Shown: positions 9,492 through 17,326, numbered from the stretch's first letter. The stretch: DNA of 64,000 nt from Olsenella uli DSM 7084 (GCF_000143845.1 NC_014363.1:1349186-1413185); one strand, 5' to 3'. The notes: generated by a model not told the origin, from the letters alone. Numbers and translations: made by a program.

Positions 9492-9890
9492 TCGTAGCAT
9501 TCTCTGTCTCTAGGCTCTTCACGCTTGCCCTTCTAACGAAGTTGAATTTGTTGAGCTAATCATCCTCCTGAAAAGCCTTGGTCCTTACTTAACTGATCTT
9601 ATGACACACCCGTAGCCTTGTCCCATCGACAGGCTGCGGGCGCTCTTCGTTTTGCGCCCACCCGACTAGGAAGGCGGTCCTCATAGACGGTGACAGTGAT
9701 GGCAGGAAGACGCAGGACGCGGAGTTCGTAGGGCAGCAGGGCCAGCAGGCGCACGGGGACGAGGCCGGGGTGCAGGCAGCAGGCGCACCAGTCCCGCAGG
9801 AAGCGGAGAGACCGGTAGACGGCGAGGCCTCCGGCGGCCAAGTCCTGTCTCTTCGCGGGACCCGTACCGGGGACTTCTCAAAACACTTCT
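9492..9890. other. Gene-poor edge of the accessory island
   Basis: No supported gene. The second copy of the 15-mer TGACACACCCGTAGC is at 9602-9616. Open frames on both strands here have biased, GC-driven composition and match nothing I recognise. Confidence 0.4.
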
Positions 9891-9896
9891 CAGATT

Positions 9897-10389
9897 CACG
9901 CATCCTCCACAGGCATGCCAGGGAGCCCCACCGAGTACGGCATCTGCAAGCCAGGCGAGGACGGGGTGCCACCGACCCCGACAACGACCCGCGCCAGTGG
10001 CTCTGGGGGACGCTGCGCTCAGACGGCGTGCTCGAGGCCTCAGCCTCGTCGGAGGTGGAGTGGTCACGCGGGGTCACGGACCATGGGCGGGCATGCGCCC
10101 AGGCGAGGTACGCGCTCAACTCCTGCGGCGTGGCGGAGCTTGACCTGACGGGGCTGGACCCGTCGTCGCTGACCGACCTCTTCTACTGCTTCTCGACCTG
10201 CTCGGCGCTCACGACCATCTACGTGGACGCCGGCTGGGAGCTGCCAAGCGGCGCGAGCAGCTACGGGTGCTTCTACAACTGCAAGGCGCTCGTGGGAGAG
10301 AACGGAACCGCGTGGGACAGCTCGAAGACGAGCGCCACGTACATGCGGATAGACAGGGACGGGCGGGGTACATCACGGCGAAGGGCTAG
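9897..10389 (+). pseudogene. BspA-like (DUF285-type) surface or phage-tail protein remnant
   Basis: The clear portion reads WLWGTLRSDGVLEASASS, then SCGVAELDLTGLDPSS, SLTDLFYCFSTC and YGCFYNCKALVGENGTAWDSS, the repeated signature of BspA/DUF285 leucine-rich-like proteins. The expected ending (GYITAKG, stop at 10387-10389) is in a different frame from the body, and the N-terminal part is also split between two frames. So it is a decayed 3' fragment. Such domains sit at the end of tail modules in many gut actinobacterial prophages, matching the lysis remnants 0.8 kb downstream. Confidence 0.65.
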
Positions 10390-10393
10390 CGAC

Positions 10394-10816
10394 CTAGCTC
10401 CGGCCTTCTCCGTCCGGCGGCCTGACGTCCCCCGGCCTGCGCAGAGGCGGCAGGTCGGACAGGCCCAGCCGGTCGTAGGCGCCGCGCTTGCCGCTCTCGG
10501 GATGGCGGTCGAGGGCGATAACGGTGATGGAGCCCTCGTCCGGGCCGTAGACCCACCACATGCGCATGGCGCCGCTGTTCCTGTTCTCCAGGTAAGACTG
10601 CCAAACCTTCTGCCCGTAGCGCTTGGTGAGCGCCTCAATGTCGTGGGTCCTGAGGCTCGGGTGGCACGGGTTCTCGGAGAGCAGCCTCATGGCCTTGCCC
10701 CACTTGGCGTAGAGGCGCTCCTCGGCCTTGCTGGCGGTGCCCACGAGATGCTTGGCTTGAAGGTCGTTCCAGAGGCACTCCATCTCGGGGACGCCCATGC
10801 GTATCGCGAACGACAC
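10394..10816 (-). CDS. Putative RelE-like toxin of a toxin-antitoxin pair
   Basis: A 140-residue protein with a RelE-like layout: an N-terminal helical segment (PEMECLWNDLQ) followed by a beta sheet with ALTKRYGQKVWQSYLENR, AMRMWWVYG and ITVIALDRHPE. I recall similar two-gene pairs in Bacteroidota and Actinomycetota, but the assignment rests on gene order and resemblance, not a catalytic motif. The C-terminal 20 residues (RRPGDVRPPDGEGRS) look like read-through into junk, consistent with a fused end at the prophage remnant. It lies 9 bases after its partner gene and is probably co-translated. Confidence 0.6.
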   Translation of the reverse strand: MSFAIRMGVPEMECLWNDLQAKHLVGTASKAEERLYAKWGKAMRLLSENPCHPSLRTHDIEALTKRYGQKVWQSYLENRNSGAMRMWWVYGPDEGSITVIALDRHPESGKRGAYDRLGLSDLPPLRRPGDVRPPDGEGRS

Positions 10817-10825
10817 GGGCCCCTC

Positions 10826-11065
10826 CTAGAAATCGGAGAGGTCGACGGGGGCCGAGACGCGGCCGGCCCTCACGTTAGCCATCGAGACGTCCATCTGGGC
10901 CAGGACGTCTGCCGGCACACCCTCAGGCACGGCGAGCTCACGCGGCTCCAGCACGTAGCAGCCGTTGTCGAACTCCCTCACGTTGTAGTAGTCATATCGG
11001 GCCCCGCGCAGGGTGACGCGGCGCTTGCTGTCCACGCGGGCGTCGTACTCCTTGACTTCCTGCAT
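10826..11065 (-). CDS. Putative antitoxin partner
   Basis: A 79-residue protein beginning with a swapped-hairpin-like strand pattern (KEYDARVDSKRRVTLRG), acidic in the middle (REFDNGCYVLEPREL) and ending in a helical tail with APVDLSDF. This antitoxin-first order, the short gap to the toxin and the small acidic product are typical of type II modules. The DNA-binding fold would presumably autoregulate the pair, though no operator palindrome is obvious upstream. Confidence 0.6.
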   Translation of the reverse strand: MQEVKEYDARVDSKRRVTLRGARYDYYNVREFDNGCYVLEPRELAVPEGVPADVLAQMDVSMANVRAGRVSAPVDLSDF

Positions 11066-11224
11066 GTGCCCCTCCTTCGGTTGCTCACAGCTTTTATAGC
11101 TGGTATGTGGGAAATCCCATAAAGGGAATTGTAATGGCCGGCCTTGGGCACGTCAAGGGTGCTCGTGACGTGGAACGAGGATGGAAGGCGTTGGTAAGAA
11201 CATCATCGAAGGGGGTCTTCTCGC

Positions 11225-11449
11225 ATGGAGTCGGTATTGGTGGCCTTGATCGGCAGTGCCGTCACGCTGGCAGGCGTGGTGGCGAGCAACTCGCGGTCGC
11301 GGGCCGTTACGGAGCAGAAGATCGACGAGCTCACACGCCGCGTGGACAAGCACAACTGCCTCATCGAGCGCACCTACCTGCTCGAGCGGGACACAGCCCT
11401 CCTGCGCAACGATGTCGACGATCTCGAGAGGAAGGTGGGGATCAAATGA
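11225..11449 (+). CDS. Small phage lysis-cassette protein (membrane segment plus coiled coil)
   Basis: A 74-residue protein: one N-terminal membrane helix (VLVALIGSAVTLAGVVA) followed by a charged coiled coil (VTEQKIDELTRRVDKHN ... ALLRNDVDDLERKV). This layout is common just upstream of holins (XhlA-like). The ATG is preceded by AGGGGG, and the TGA overlaps the next gene's ATG (ATGA at 11446-11449), indicating translational coupling. It is the only intact gene of the lysis module. Confidence 0.65.
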   Translation: MESVLVALIGSAVTLAGVVASNSRSRAVTEQKIDELTRRVDKHNCLIERTYLLERDTALLRNDVDDLERKVGIK

Positions 11450-11622
11450 CGGAGTTCCTGACAGGCAACGAGTGGTGGTGGAGGCTGGCACGGACCGTGA
11501 CCCAGGGGGCGCTGGGCGTCGTGGCTGCGAACCTGGACTTGCTGGTGGGCACGGCGGTGGTCGATCCCGCGTGGAAGGCTTTGGTGGTCGCGCTGGTGAT
11601 GGCTGCGATGGGAGAGGTTCGG
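11446..11622 (+). pseudogene. Phage holin fragment
   Basis: MTEFLTGNEWWWRLARTV followed by two hydrophobic stretches (GALGVVAANLDLLVG and WKALVVALVMAAMG) is the start of a small phage holin. Instead of a C-terminus and stop, the frame runs directly into the endolysin, so a short deletion has fused the two genes. Holins permeabilise the membrane to release endolysin; this one is unlikely to work. Confidence 0.55.
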
Positions 11623-11961
11623 ATGGCGAAGAGTAAGCTCTGCACCTACATGCACATCACCAAGAACCATTCGAGCGGCCGCTCGGGATGTCGCGTCTGC
11701 AAGCTCACGCCGCACTACATGGCGGCGAAGTGTCCGGGTAGCAGTGCGCCGACTACTTCGCGGACACGACCCGGCAGACCTCGTCCAACCACTGCAGGCG
11801 TGAACGGCGACGTGGCCATAGGCGTGGACGAGGCAGACCGTGCCTGGACGTCCTCCTCGGCCTGGAACGACAACCGGACTATCACTATTCAATGGCACGG
11901 CGCGGCGGAAGCTCCTGCCTCCAAGCCACAGCCGTGCCGCACTGTTGGAAACTCCTGGTGA
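11623..11961 (+). pseudogene. Endolysin (N-acetylmuramoyl-L-alanine amidase) remnant
   Basis: From an ATG at 11623 with GGGAGAGG upstream the frame reads AKSKLCTYMHITKNHSSGR, an N-terminal segment typical of phage amidase endolysins. A frame jump follows (ADYFADTTRQTSSNHC lies in another frame), then VDEADRAWTSSSAWNDNR, the amidase segment, returns before the protein degrades into a short tail. At least two indels and a 3' truncation make it non-functional. Confidence 0.6.
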
Positions 11962-12240
11962 CCTTGCTGTCTTGTGAGCTTTGAACTTACCTTTCTTTCT
12001 TCTCGACCTTGAGCGCATGAGCGCCACACCCGAAAAGGAGTGTGACGCTCACCACATGAGACTCTTTGAATTCGTCCTTCCTCTTTACCCTAGGACGAAT
12101 TTTAGGACGAACAATCCCGGTTGGAGTGCTTTCTACTGTTGCGTTCCGTCACTTGACAGATACGGTATTTAATGCCTTCCACCTGCTGAAACGTTGCCTT
12201 TCGCTGCGCTCTGGCGCGGGACGTTGCCACCCCCGTCAGA
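11962..12240. other. Intergenic region with AGGACGAA inverted and direct repeats
   Basis: No gene. AATTCGTCCT (12069-12078) and AGGACGAATT (12092-12101) form a perfect 10-bp inverted repeat, and AGGACGAA recurs at 12104-12111. It sits beyond the 3' ends of both flanking genes, so it may be a terminator or the edge of the prophage remnant. Confidence 0.4.
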
Positions 12241-13854
12241 TTATTGCCGATAGTAGCTCAGGAAGTCCGCGAGGTTGGACATGGCTCCGCGCAGCGTCTC
12301 AAGGCGTGGCAGGTAGACGATGCGGAAGTAGCCCGGCGTCTGCCAGTTGAAGCCCTTCCCGTGGACGATGAGCACGTGCTTCTGACGCAAGAGGTCAAGG
12401 GCCATGCGCTCGTCGTCCTGGATGTTGAACTTGGCGGGATCGAGCCGCGGGAAGATGTAGAACGCCGCGTCGGGCTTCACCACGCTCACGCCGTCGATCT
12501 CCTTGAGCGCACTGTAGACGAACTCGCGCTGCTCGAAGACGCGACCGCCGGGAACGATGTAGTCCTTGACGGACTGGTGCCCGCCCAGGGCGGTCTGGAC
12601 GATGGACTGTGCCGGCACGTTCGAGCACAGGCGCATGTTGGAGAGCATGTTGATGCCCATCATGAGGTCACGGCCCAGGTCCTTGTTGCCCGATATCGAC
12701 ATCCAGCCAATGCGGTAGCCCGCGATCATGTGAGACTTGGAGAGCCCGTTGAACGTGATGCAGAACAGGTCCGGTGCCAGGCTCGCGATGGAGACGTGCT
12801 CCTTGCCATCCATGACCAGGCGGTCGTAGATCTCGTCCGCAAGGATTATGAGCTGGTGTTCACGGGCGATCCCGACGATCTCCTGCAGGACCTCGCGTGG
12901 GTACAGGACGCCCGTGGGGTTGTTGGGATTGATGATGACGATGGCCTTGGTGCGGTCCGTGATCTTGGAGCGGATGTCGGTCATGTCGGGAAACCAATGG
13001 GCCTGCTCGTCACAGAGATAGTGGACGGCGGTTCCGCCGGCCAGCGAGGCGCACGCGGTCCACAGCGGGTAGTCGGGACTGGGGATCAGGATCTCGTCGC
13101 CGACGTCGAGAAGGGCGTTCAGCGTGAGCTGGATGAGCTCCGACACGCCGTTGCCCGTGTAGATGTCATCCATCTGCACGTTGGGGATGCCCTTGATCTG
13201 GTCGTACTGCATGATGGCCTTGCGCGCGGAGAACAGCCCGCGGCTGGCGGAGTAGCCCTCGCATTCGGTCAGCTGGCGGCGCATGTCGGACACGACCTCG
13301 TCCGGCGTGCGAAAGCCGAACGGAGCGGGGTTGCCGATGTTGAGCTTGAGGACGTGGACGCCCTCGTCCTCCATGCGGTTTGCCTCGTCGACGACGGGAC
13401 CACGCACGTCGTACAGGACGTTGTCGAGCTTGGAGGACTTCTTGAACTCCCTCATGCGAGCACCCTTCGTCTGAGTTGCCCCGCGCGTGCTGGGCCTGGC
13501 CTTCGCGCCGAGACGGGACTTTGTATCGGCGCCAATCGTGGCGGTACTGCCATTCGGCGCACTGTCACCGACGTCGCTCGACACACCGACGGCAACCGAT
13601 GCGCCAGGGGCACCTGATGCGCCGATCGCCGCCGAGGCCTCCCCCAGAAGCCATTCCTCGCTTACGCCAAGGGCCTGAGCGAGAAACGCGAGGGTCTCCG
13701 CCCGCGGTGTGGTCTTCCCACTCACGTACTGGCTGAGCTGCGACTTTCCCAGCTTCTTGCCTTGGTCCTGCGCCAGGTGGACGAGATCGACCTGCTTGAG
13801 GCCACGCTCCCCCATCCTTTGCGCAAGGCGCTCCGAGAATGTCTGTTGCGGCAT
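12241..13854 (-). CDS. XRE helix-turn-helix fused to an alanine-type aminotransferase
   Basis: A 537-residue two-domain protein. Residues 1-70 are an XRE DNA-binding domain (FSERLAQRMGERGLKQVDL, then KSQLSQYVSGKTTPRAETL and ALGVSEEWLLG). A low-complexity Ala/Gly/Ser/Thr linker of about 60 residues follows. From about 135 onwards it is a complete fold-type I PLP aminotransferase of the AlaA/AlaT group: NPNNPTG, the ILADEIYDRL aspartate, the FNGLSKSHMIAGYRIGW lysine loop and the C-terminal arginine region. The ATG at 13854 is 7 bases from AGGAGG. It probably makes alanine from pyruvate and glutamate while sensing metabolites for transcription control (inference). AAGTTCAAT repeats lie directly upstream. 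Confidence 0.93.
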   Translation of the reverse strand: MPQQTFSERLAQRMGERGLKQVDLVHLAQDQGKKLGKSQLSQYVSGKTTPRAETLAFLAQALGVSEEWLLGEASAAIGASGAPGASVAVGVSSDVGDSAPNGSTATIGADTKSRLGAKARPSTRGATQTKGARMREFKKSSKLDNVLYDVRGPVVDEANRMEDEGVHVLKLNIGNPAPFGFRTPDEVVSDMRRQLTECEGYSASRGLFSARKAIMQYDQIKGIPNVQMDDIYTGNGVSELIQLTLNALLDVGDEILIPSPDYPLWTACASLAGGTAVHYLCDEQAHWFPDMTDIRSKITDRTKAIVIINPNNPTGVLYPREVLQEIVGIAREHQLIILADEIYDRLVMDGKEHVSIASLAPDLFCITFNGLSKSHMIAGYRIGWMSISGNKDLGRDLMMGINMLSNMRLCSNVPAQSIVQTALGGHQSVKDYIVPGGRVFEQREFVYSALKEIDGVSVVKPDAAFYIFPRLDPAKFNIQDDERMALDLLRQKHVLIVHGKGFNWQTPGYFRIVYLPRLETLRGAMSNLADFLSYYRQ

Positions 13855-13867
13855 ACCCATGCCTCCT

Positions 13868-13991
13868 AGTTCAAAGTTCAATTTTATTCAATCACCTAAA
13901 GTTCAATACTCCTTAAGTTCAATGTCACTGAAGTTCAATTTATGAGAACGAGGGTAGCACGGATGTCGAGAAGTTCAAACAGAAAGTTCAG
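13868..13991. promoter_or_regulatory. Cluster of AAGTTCAAT repeats, putative operator of the XRE-aminotransferase
   Basis: Exact AAGTTCAAT copies are at 13874, 13899, 13915 and 13931; the last three are spaced exactly 16 bp apart. Variants (AGTTCAA 13868, ATTCAAT 13886, AAGTTCAAA 13971, AAGTTCAG 13984) extend the series. They occupy the promoter region of the minus-strand fusion gene, and the first copies abut its ribosome site. Cooperative binding by the gene's own XRE domain is the obvious inference. Confidence 0.7.
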
Positions 13992-14194
13992 TTACTGACC
14001 GTGAAGCGACCAACTTCACGCCCGGCACATACTTCCCTGACGCATCCGTGGCGGCATATGCGCCCGTGAGCTGGAAGACCGCACAATGGGCACAAGGAGG
14101 CCAGGGGATCTTGTGGCTCTGATAGATTGTGCGCAACCTATATTGGACACAGTCAACGCAGTGGGCGCCTACCCTGGCAAAGTCCGCTCGTCTT

Positions 14195-14236
14195 GACAGA
14201 ACTACCTGTCCCAACGACAGAACTACCTGTCCCAAC
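14195..14236. promoter_or_regulatory. Tandem duplicated palindrome upstream of the flavin reductase
   Basis: A perfect 21-bp unit occurs twice back to back (14195-14215 and 14216-14236). Each contains the inverted repeat GACAG-N6-CTGTC. The second copy ends 22 bases before the GTG start, where a repressor or activator would act. Confidence 0.55.
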
Positions 14237-14258
14237 ATAACAAAGGAAAGGAACCACC

Positions 14259-14813
14259 GTGGAGAAGAAGAACGTCCTTATCGTCTGCGGGACCCTGCGC
14301 AAGAACGGCTACAATCTGCAGCTGGCCAACGTCATCAAGCAGCTCATCGGCAAGCGGGCTGACGTCAGCTACCTTGATTACTCCGAGCTGCCGCCCATGA
14401 ACCAGGACCTGGAGAGTCCCGAGCCTGCATCCGTTGCCGCCGTACGCGGCGCCGTCCGGGCCGCCGACGGCATCTGGTTCGTCACCCCGCAGTACAACGC
14501 ATCGTTTCCTGGGCACATCAAGAACCTGATCGACTGGCTGAGCCGCCCTCTGCCCGGCCAGGGTCGCGGCTCCGTCGTGATTACCGGTCGCAAGGTCACT
14601 GTCTCGGGTGCTGGCGGACGTACGGCAACCACGGAGATGCGCAGGGAGTTGGGTTCACTGCTAGCCTTCGTGGGTGCCGACGTCATGAGCGAACCCGAAA
14701 CCGGCATCGCGCTATCCGGCGGGTCCTGGCAGACCGGCAAGCTCAAGCTCTCGGACGATGACAGGTCAGCACTCTCCGACCAGGTCGACGCCTTCCTGGA
14801 GTTCATTGCATAG
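14259..14813 (+). CDS. NADPH-dependent FMN reductase / flavodoxin-like oxidoreductase
   Basis: A 184-residue flavodoxin-fold protein. The FMN-phosphate loop is VCGTLRKNGYNLQLA near residues 9-23, and the TPQYNASFPGHIKNLIDWLSR segment at about 75-97 matches the NADPH-dependent FMN reductase family (quinone, azo or chromate reductases). The GTG start follows AAAGGAAAGGAA; an ATG is absent there. It stands as a single gene behind the duplicated GACAG-N6-CTGTC element, suggesting specific induction, perhaps by redox or electrophile stress (inference). Confidence 0.9.
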   Translation: MEKKNVLIVCGTLRKNGYNLQLANVIKQLIGKRADVSYLDYSELPPMNQDLESPEPASVAAVRGAVRAADGIWFVTPQYNASFPGHIKNLIDWLSRPLPGQGRGSVVITGRKVTVSGAGGRTATTEMRRELGSLLAFVGADVMSEPETGIALSGGSWQTGKLKLSDDDRSALSDQVDAFLEFIA

Positions 14814-14937
14814 GCAAGGCGCCTGCATAGCGGAGCGCACGGTCAGTGGACGGGGAGCGTGACCAAACAGAACAACTGACATCTGGCGGACAAGGACGTG
14901 CGGGTCGTCAGCGGGAAACTGGCCCATACAGACGGAA

Positions 14938-14972
14938 AAGTAACAAAAGTCCCTGAGGGGCTTTTGTTACTT
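14938..14972. repeat. Long hairpin 1 (AAAAGTCCCT core)
   Basis: AAGTAACAAAAG pairs perfectly with CTTTTGTTACTT around CCC-TGA-GGG. It lies 3' of the flavin reductase and shares its inner core with the hairpin at 15007. It may serve as a terminator, but no T-run follows. Confidence 0.6.
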
Positions 14973-15006
14973 CCATATATTCGTGCAGGTAAATACCCAT
15001 AAATTA

Positions 15007-15049
15007 CCGAAAGTGCCAAAAGTCCCTCAAGGGCTTTTGGCACTTTCGG
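15007..15049. repeat. Long hairpin 2 (AAAAGTCCCT core)
   Basis: A 20-bp stem with a single T bulge (CCGAAAGTGCCAAAAG against CTTTTGGCACTTTCGG, plus CCCT/AGGG). It has the same core as hairpin 1, 35 bases away, but different outer arms that are compensated on both sides. It lies between convergent genes. Confidence 0.6.
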
Positions 15050-15195
15050 ACCTAGAGTCCGTTGCCAGAGTTCGACGCCTGTCAACCTGGTCAGCGTAAA
15101 CCGCTTTCGGACAGCCCTGCCCAAAGGCCACCGACCAGCATCTCGCAGCAGCAAAAAGATCGGGACGAGGGCAAGGCCCTCCGTCACGCGCATGA

Positions 15196-16179
15196 CTACT
15201 GCAGGTCATAGAGGTAGACGCGGGCAGTGCTGCAGTTGTAGTCGATGACCAGCTGACGGGCGTCGTCGTTGAAGGTCAGGCCTTCCGCCTCTCCGTCCTC
15301 CTCGATGTCGCCCAGCGTCAGCTCAAGCGTGGCAGTCGCGCTGCGCCCGCCATCCGCCAGCTCCACACGGTAGATGTGGTCGGGCTCTCCCACACTTGCC
15401 GACCCATTGTCAGCCGAGAGGTAGAGAGCCCCGTCGCGGCAGGTGACGCCTTGCACCGCCCGCGGGGCGCCAACCAGTCGCACCTTGCGTCGAAAGTCGC
15501 CGGACGCGAGGTCGTACTCGTAGAGGTACTGGCTGCTGATGCCATCCTCCCACGAGCAGAGCCAAAGTGACCCCATGGCGGGGTCGACCGCGACGCCCGA
15601 GCACTCCGTCTGGCCGGATGCGGCACTCACTTGGATGTCTCGCTGCAGCGTCAGTGTGTTGGCATCATAGACCGCTATGGAGAGGTCGGATGCCATGCCA
15701 TCCTCGAAGTGCTGCGCCGCCGCATAGAGCAGGCCGTCGTAGACGTCGATGTCCCCCAGGTGGTTGGCGGTGCCGCCCACATCCGCAAGGGCATCGTCGC
15801 GCTGGTCGATCTGGTCCCAGTCCGCATCGTAGCGCAGGATGGTATTGTTGTTCGTCACCCAGTACGAGCCGTTCGCATACGCGACGCCCTGATGACCGCC
15901 CACCTCGTGCATGCCTGCGTACACATAGCCCCGCGTGGGCGTCTCGCGTGCAGGCGAGATGCCACGGACGGACGTGCGGCCCAGCAACGCCAGGGCGAGA
16001 AGCGCCCCTGCCACCAGGACCGCGAGCATCTCCACCGCGACGGCGCCACCACCCTTGCTGGCGGTCGTCTGCCATGAGGGCCGCGCGCCCCTTGCCTGAC
16101 GCTCTCCCCTCGGCCCCTTCCGCTCCGCCTGCCACGAATGTCTCCCACACCACATGGATACGTCACCCCACCAGTGCAA
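15196..16179 (-). CDS. Membrane-anchored beta-propeller protein
   Basis: A 327-residue protein with a basic N-terminal tail (about 45 residues), one membrane helix (VEMLAVLVAGALLALALLG) and an exported domain of repeated blades: GVAYANGSYWVTNNNTILRY, HLGDIDVYDGLLYAA, CSGVAVDPAMGSLWLCSW and GVTCRDGALYLSADN. This resembles YncE/NHL-type propellers, which bind ligands or proteins; no catalytic residues are evident. The start at 16179 overlaps the upstream AEC transporter by 17 bp; an internal start just before the membrane helix is possible. Function unknown. Confidence 0.75.
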   Translation of the reverse strand: MHWWGDVSMWCGRHSWQAERKGPRGERQARGARPSWQTTASKGGGAVAVEMLAVLVAGALLALALLGRTSVRGISPARETPTRGYVYAGMHEVGGHQGVAYANGSYWVTNNNTILRYDADWDQIDQRDDALADVGGTANHLGDIDVYDGLLYAAAQHFEDGMASDLSIAVYDANTLTLQRDIQVSAASGQTECSGVAVDPAMGSLWLCSWEDGISSQYLYEYDLASGDFRRKVRLVGAPRAVQGVTCRDGALYLSADNGSASVGEPDHIYRVELADGGRSATATLELTLGDIEEDGEAEGLTFNDDARQLVIDYNCSTARVYLYDLQ

Positions 16180-17128
16180 GCGACTTCAGCAGCCACAGCC
16201 AGAGCGTCAGCGTCGCGGCGCAGCCAAAGGTGGTCATCATCACCACGGTCGAGGTCAGCGTGCCCTCGTGTCCCATGTTCTTGGCCATGACGAAGCAGCT
16301 CACGGTCGAGGCGGAGCCCAGCATCACCAGAAGCGCCACCAGCTGCTGGTCTCGGAAGCCCGCCCACACGGCCAGGGGCATGAAGGCGGCCACCAGCAGC
16401 ACCAGCTTGATGACGGAGGCGGCGAGCGCGGCTGGGACGTCGCCTTTGGCCCTCTCGGGACAAAACGACGCTCCCATGGCCATGAGCCCCAGCGGCGTCG
16501 CCAGGACGCCCACGTTGTGGACGGTGCTAAAGAGCAGCTCAGGGCAGGGCAGGCGCAGGAGCGACCAGGCGAACCCTGCAACGATGCCCAGTATGATGGG
16601 GTTGGTGACGATGCCGTGCCCCGCACGGCGCAGGAGCGGCACCGCCCCCGGCCGCCCGCCCCTCTCGCCGGGTGCCGTGAGCGTCAGCACCACCACGGCA
16701 ACGACGTTGTACAACGGGACGCTGCCCAAGATCATGAGCGATGCCATGCCCGCGTCACCCGTGCCGTATATGTTCTGGATGAAGGCGAGGCCCAGGATGG
16801 CCGCCGAGCTTCGGTAACTCACCTGGACGAACTCGCCACGCCGTGGCGCGTCGCGCACGAAGACGAGCGACGCCGCCGCGATCAGCACGATGCTCACGAG
16901 CGTCGTGGCAAGGCAAAACAGCACGAAGCGACCGTCCCACGCGCTGGCAAAGTCCTGGCCGGCCAGGTCCATGAACAGCAGCGTCGGCAGGGCGACCCTG
17001 AACACGAATGCGTTGAGGTAGTCGGTGAACGGCTCGTCCATGACGCCCGCACGACGCAGGAGCGTGCCAAGCAGCATGGTCAGGAATATGGGCAACGTCG
17101 CATTGACGCTGAAGACGAAATCGCTCAC
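16163..17128 (-). CDS. AEC-family (auxin efflux carrier-like) transporter
   Basis: A 321-residue, roughly ten-helix membrane protein of the AEC/MleP family. It has the paired five-helix layout, FVFRVALPTLLFMDLAG in helix 2, and the second-half helix ATPLGLMAMGASF, where the family's broken helices occur. AEC members in bacteria usually export or exchange organic acids such as malate, or amino-acid-like anions; the substrate here is unknown. It is probably co-transcribed with the propeller gene, which starts inside its 3' end. Confidence 0.88.
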   Translation of the reverse strand: MSDFVFSVNATLPIFLTMLLGTLLRRAGVMDEPFTDYLNAFVFRVALPTLLFMDLAGQDFASAWDGRFVLFCLATTLVSIVLIAAASLVFVRDAPRRGEFVQVSYRSSAAILGLAFIQNIYGTGDAGMASLMILGSVPLYNVVAVVVLTLTAPGERGGRPGAVPLLRRAGHGIVTNPIILGIVAGFAWSLLRLPCPELLFSTVHNVGVLATPLGLMAMGASFCPERAKGDVPAALAASVIKLVLLVAAFMPLAVWAGFRDQQLVALLVMLGSASTVSCFVMAKNMGHEGTLTSTVVMMTTFGCAATLTLWLWLLKSLALVG

Positions 17129-17267
17129 GGAGGACTTCCCGGATGGTCGAGGGATTGCGGACGGGACGCGGCCGAGAGGGACGCCCCTCCGCCATTGTGA
17201 CAGGCGTCCCCGTGCGAGGCGTCATCGCGCACGACGAATTAACCCAATCGCATGCTTGCGGCCTTTA

Positions 17268-17326
17268 CACATGGCTGGCACCCGCGCGAGCGCCAGCCAT
17301 GTGGATTGGGCGGGCGCGCGGGTGCC
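17268..17326 (+). promoter_or_regulatory. Two mutually exclusive hairpins upstream of ddl
   Basis: CACATGGCTGGC (17268-17279) pairs perfectly with GCCAGCCATGTG (17292-17303), while GGCACCCGCGCG (17277-17288) pairs perfectly with CGCGCGGGTGCC (17315-17326). The two 12-bp stems overlap and cannot form together. In the 349-base gap between AEC and ddl this could be an attenuator or nested divergent terminators. A better-placed promoter for ddl (TGCTACCAT near 17405) lies downstream of it. Confidence 0.4.

Noticed and set aside
9589-10119. Minus-strand frames opposite the BspA-like remnant
   Set aside because: The plus strand carries the recognisable domain; the minus frames have Ser/Arg/Pro-rich artefact composition.
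12244-13617. Long plus-strand open frame opposite the XRE-aminotransferase
   Set aside because: Mirror-frame artefact of a high-GC coding strand (Val/Asp/Arg-rich, no motifs).
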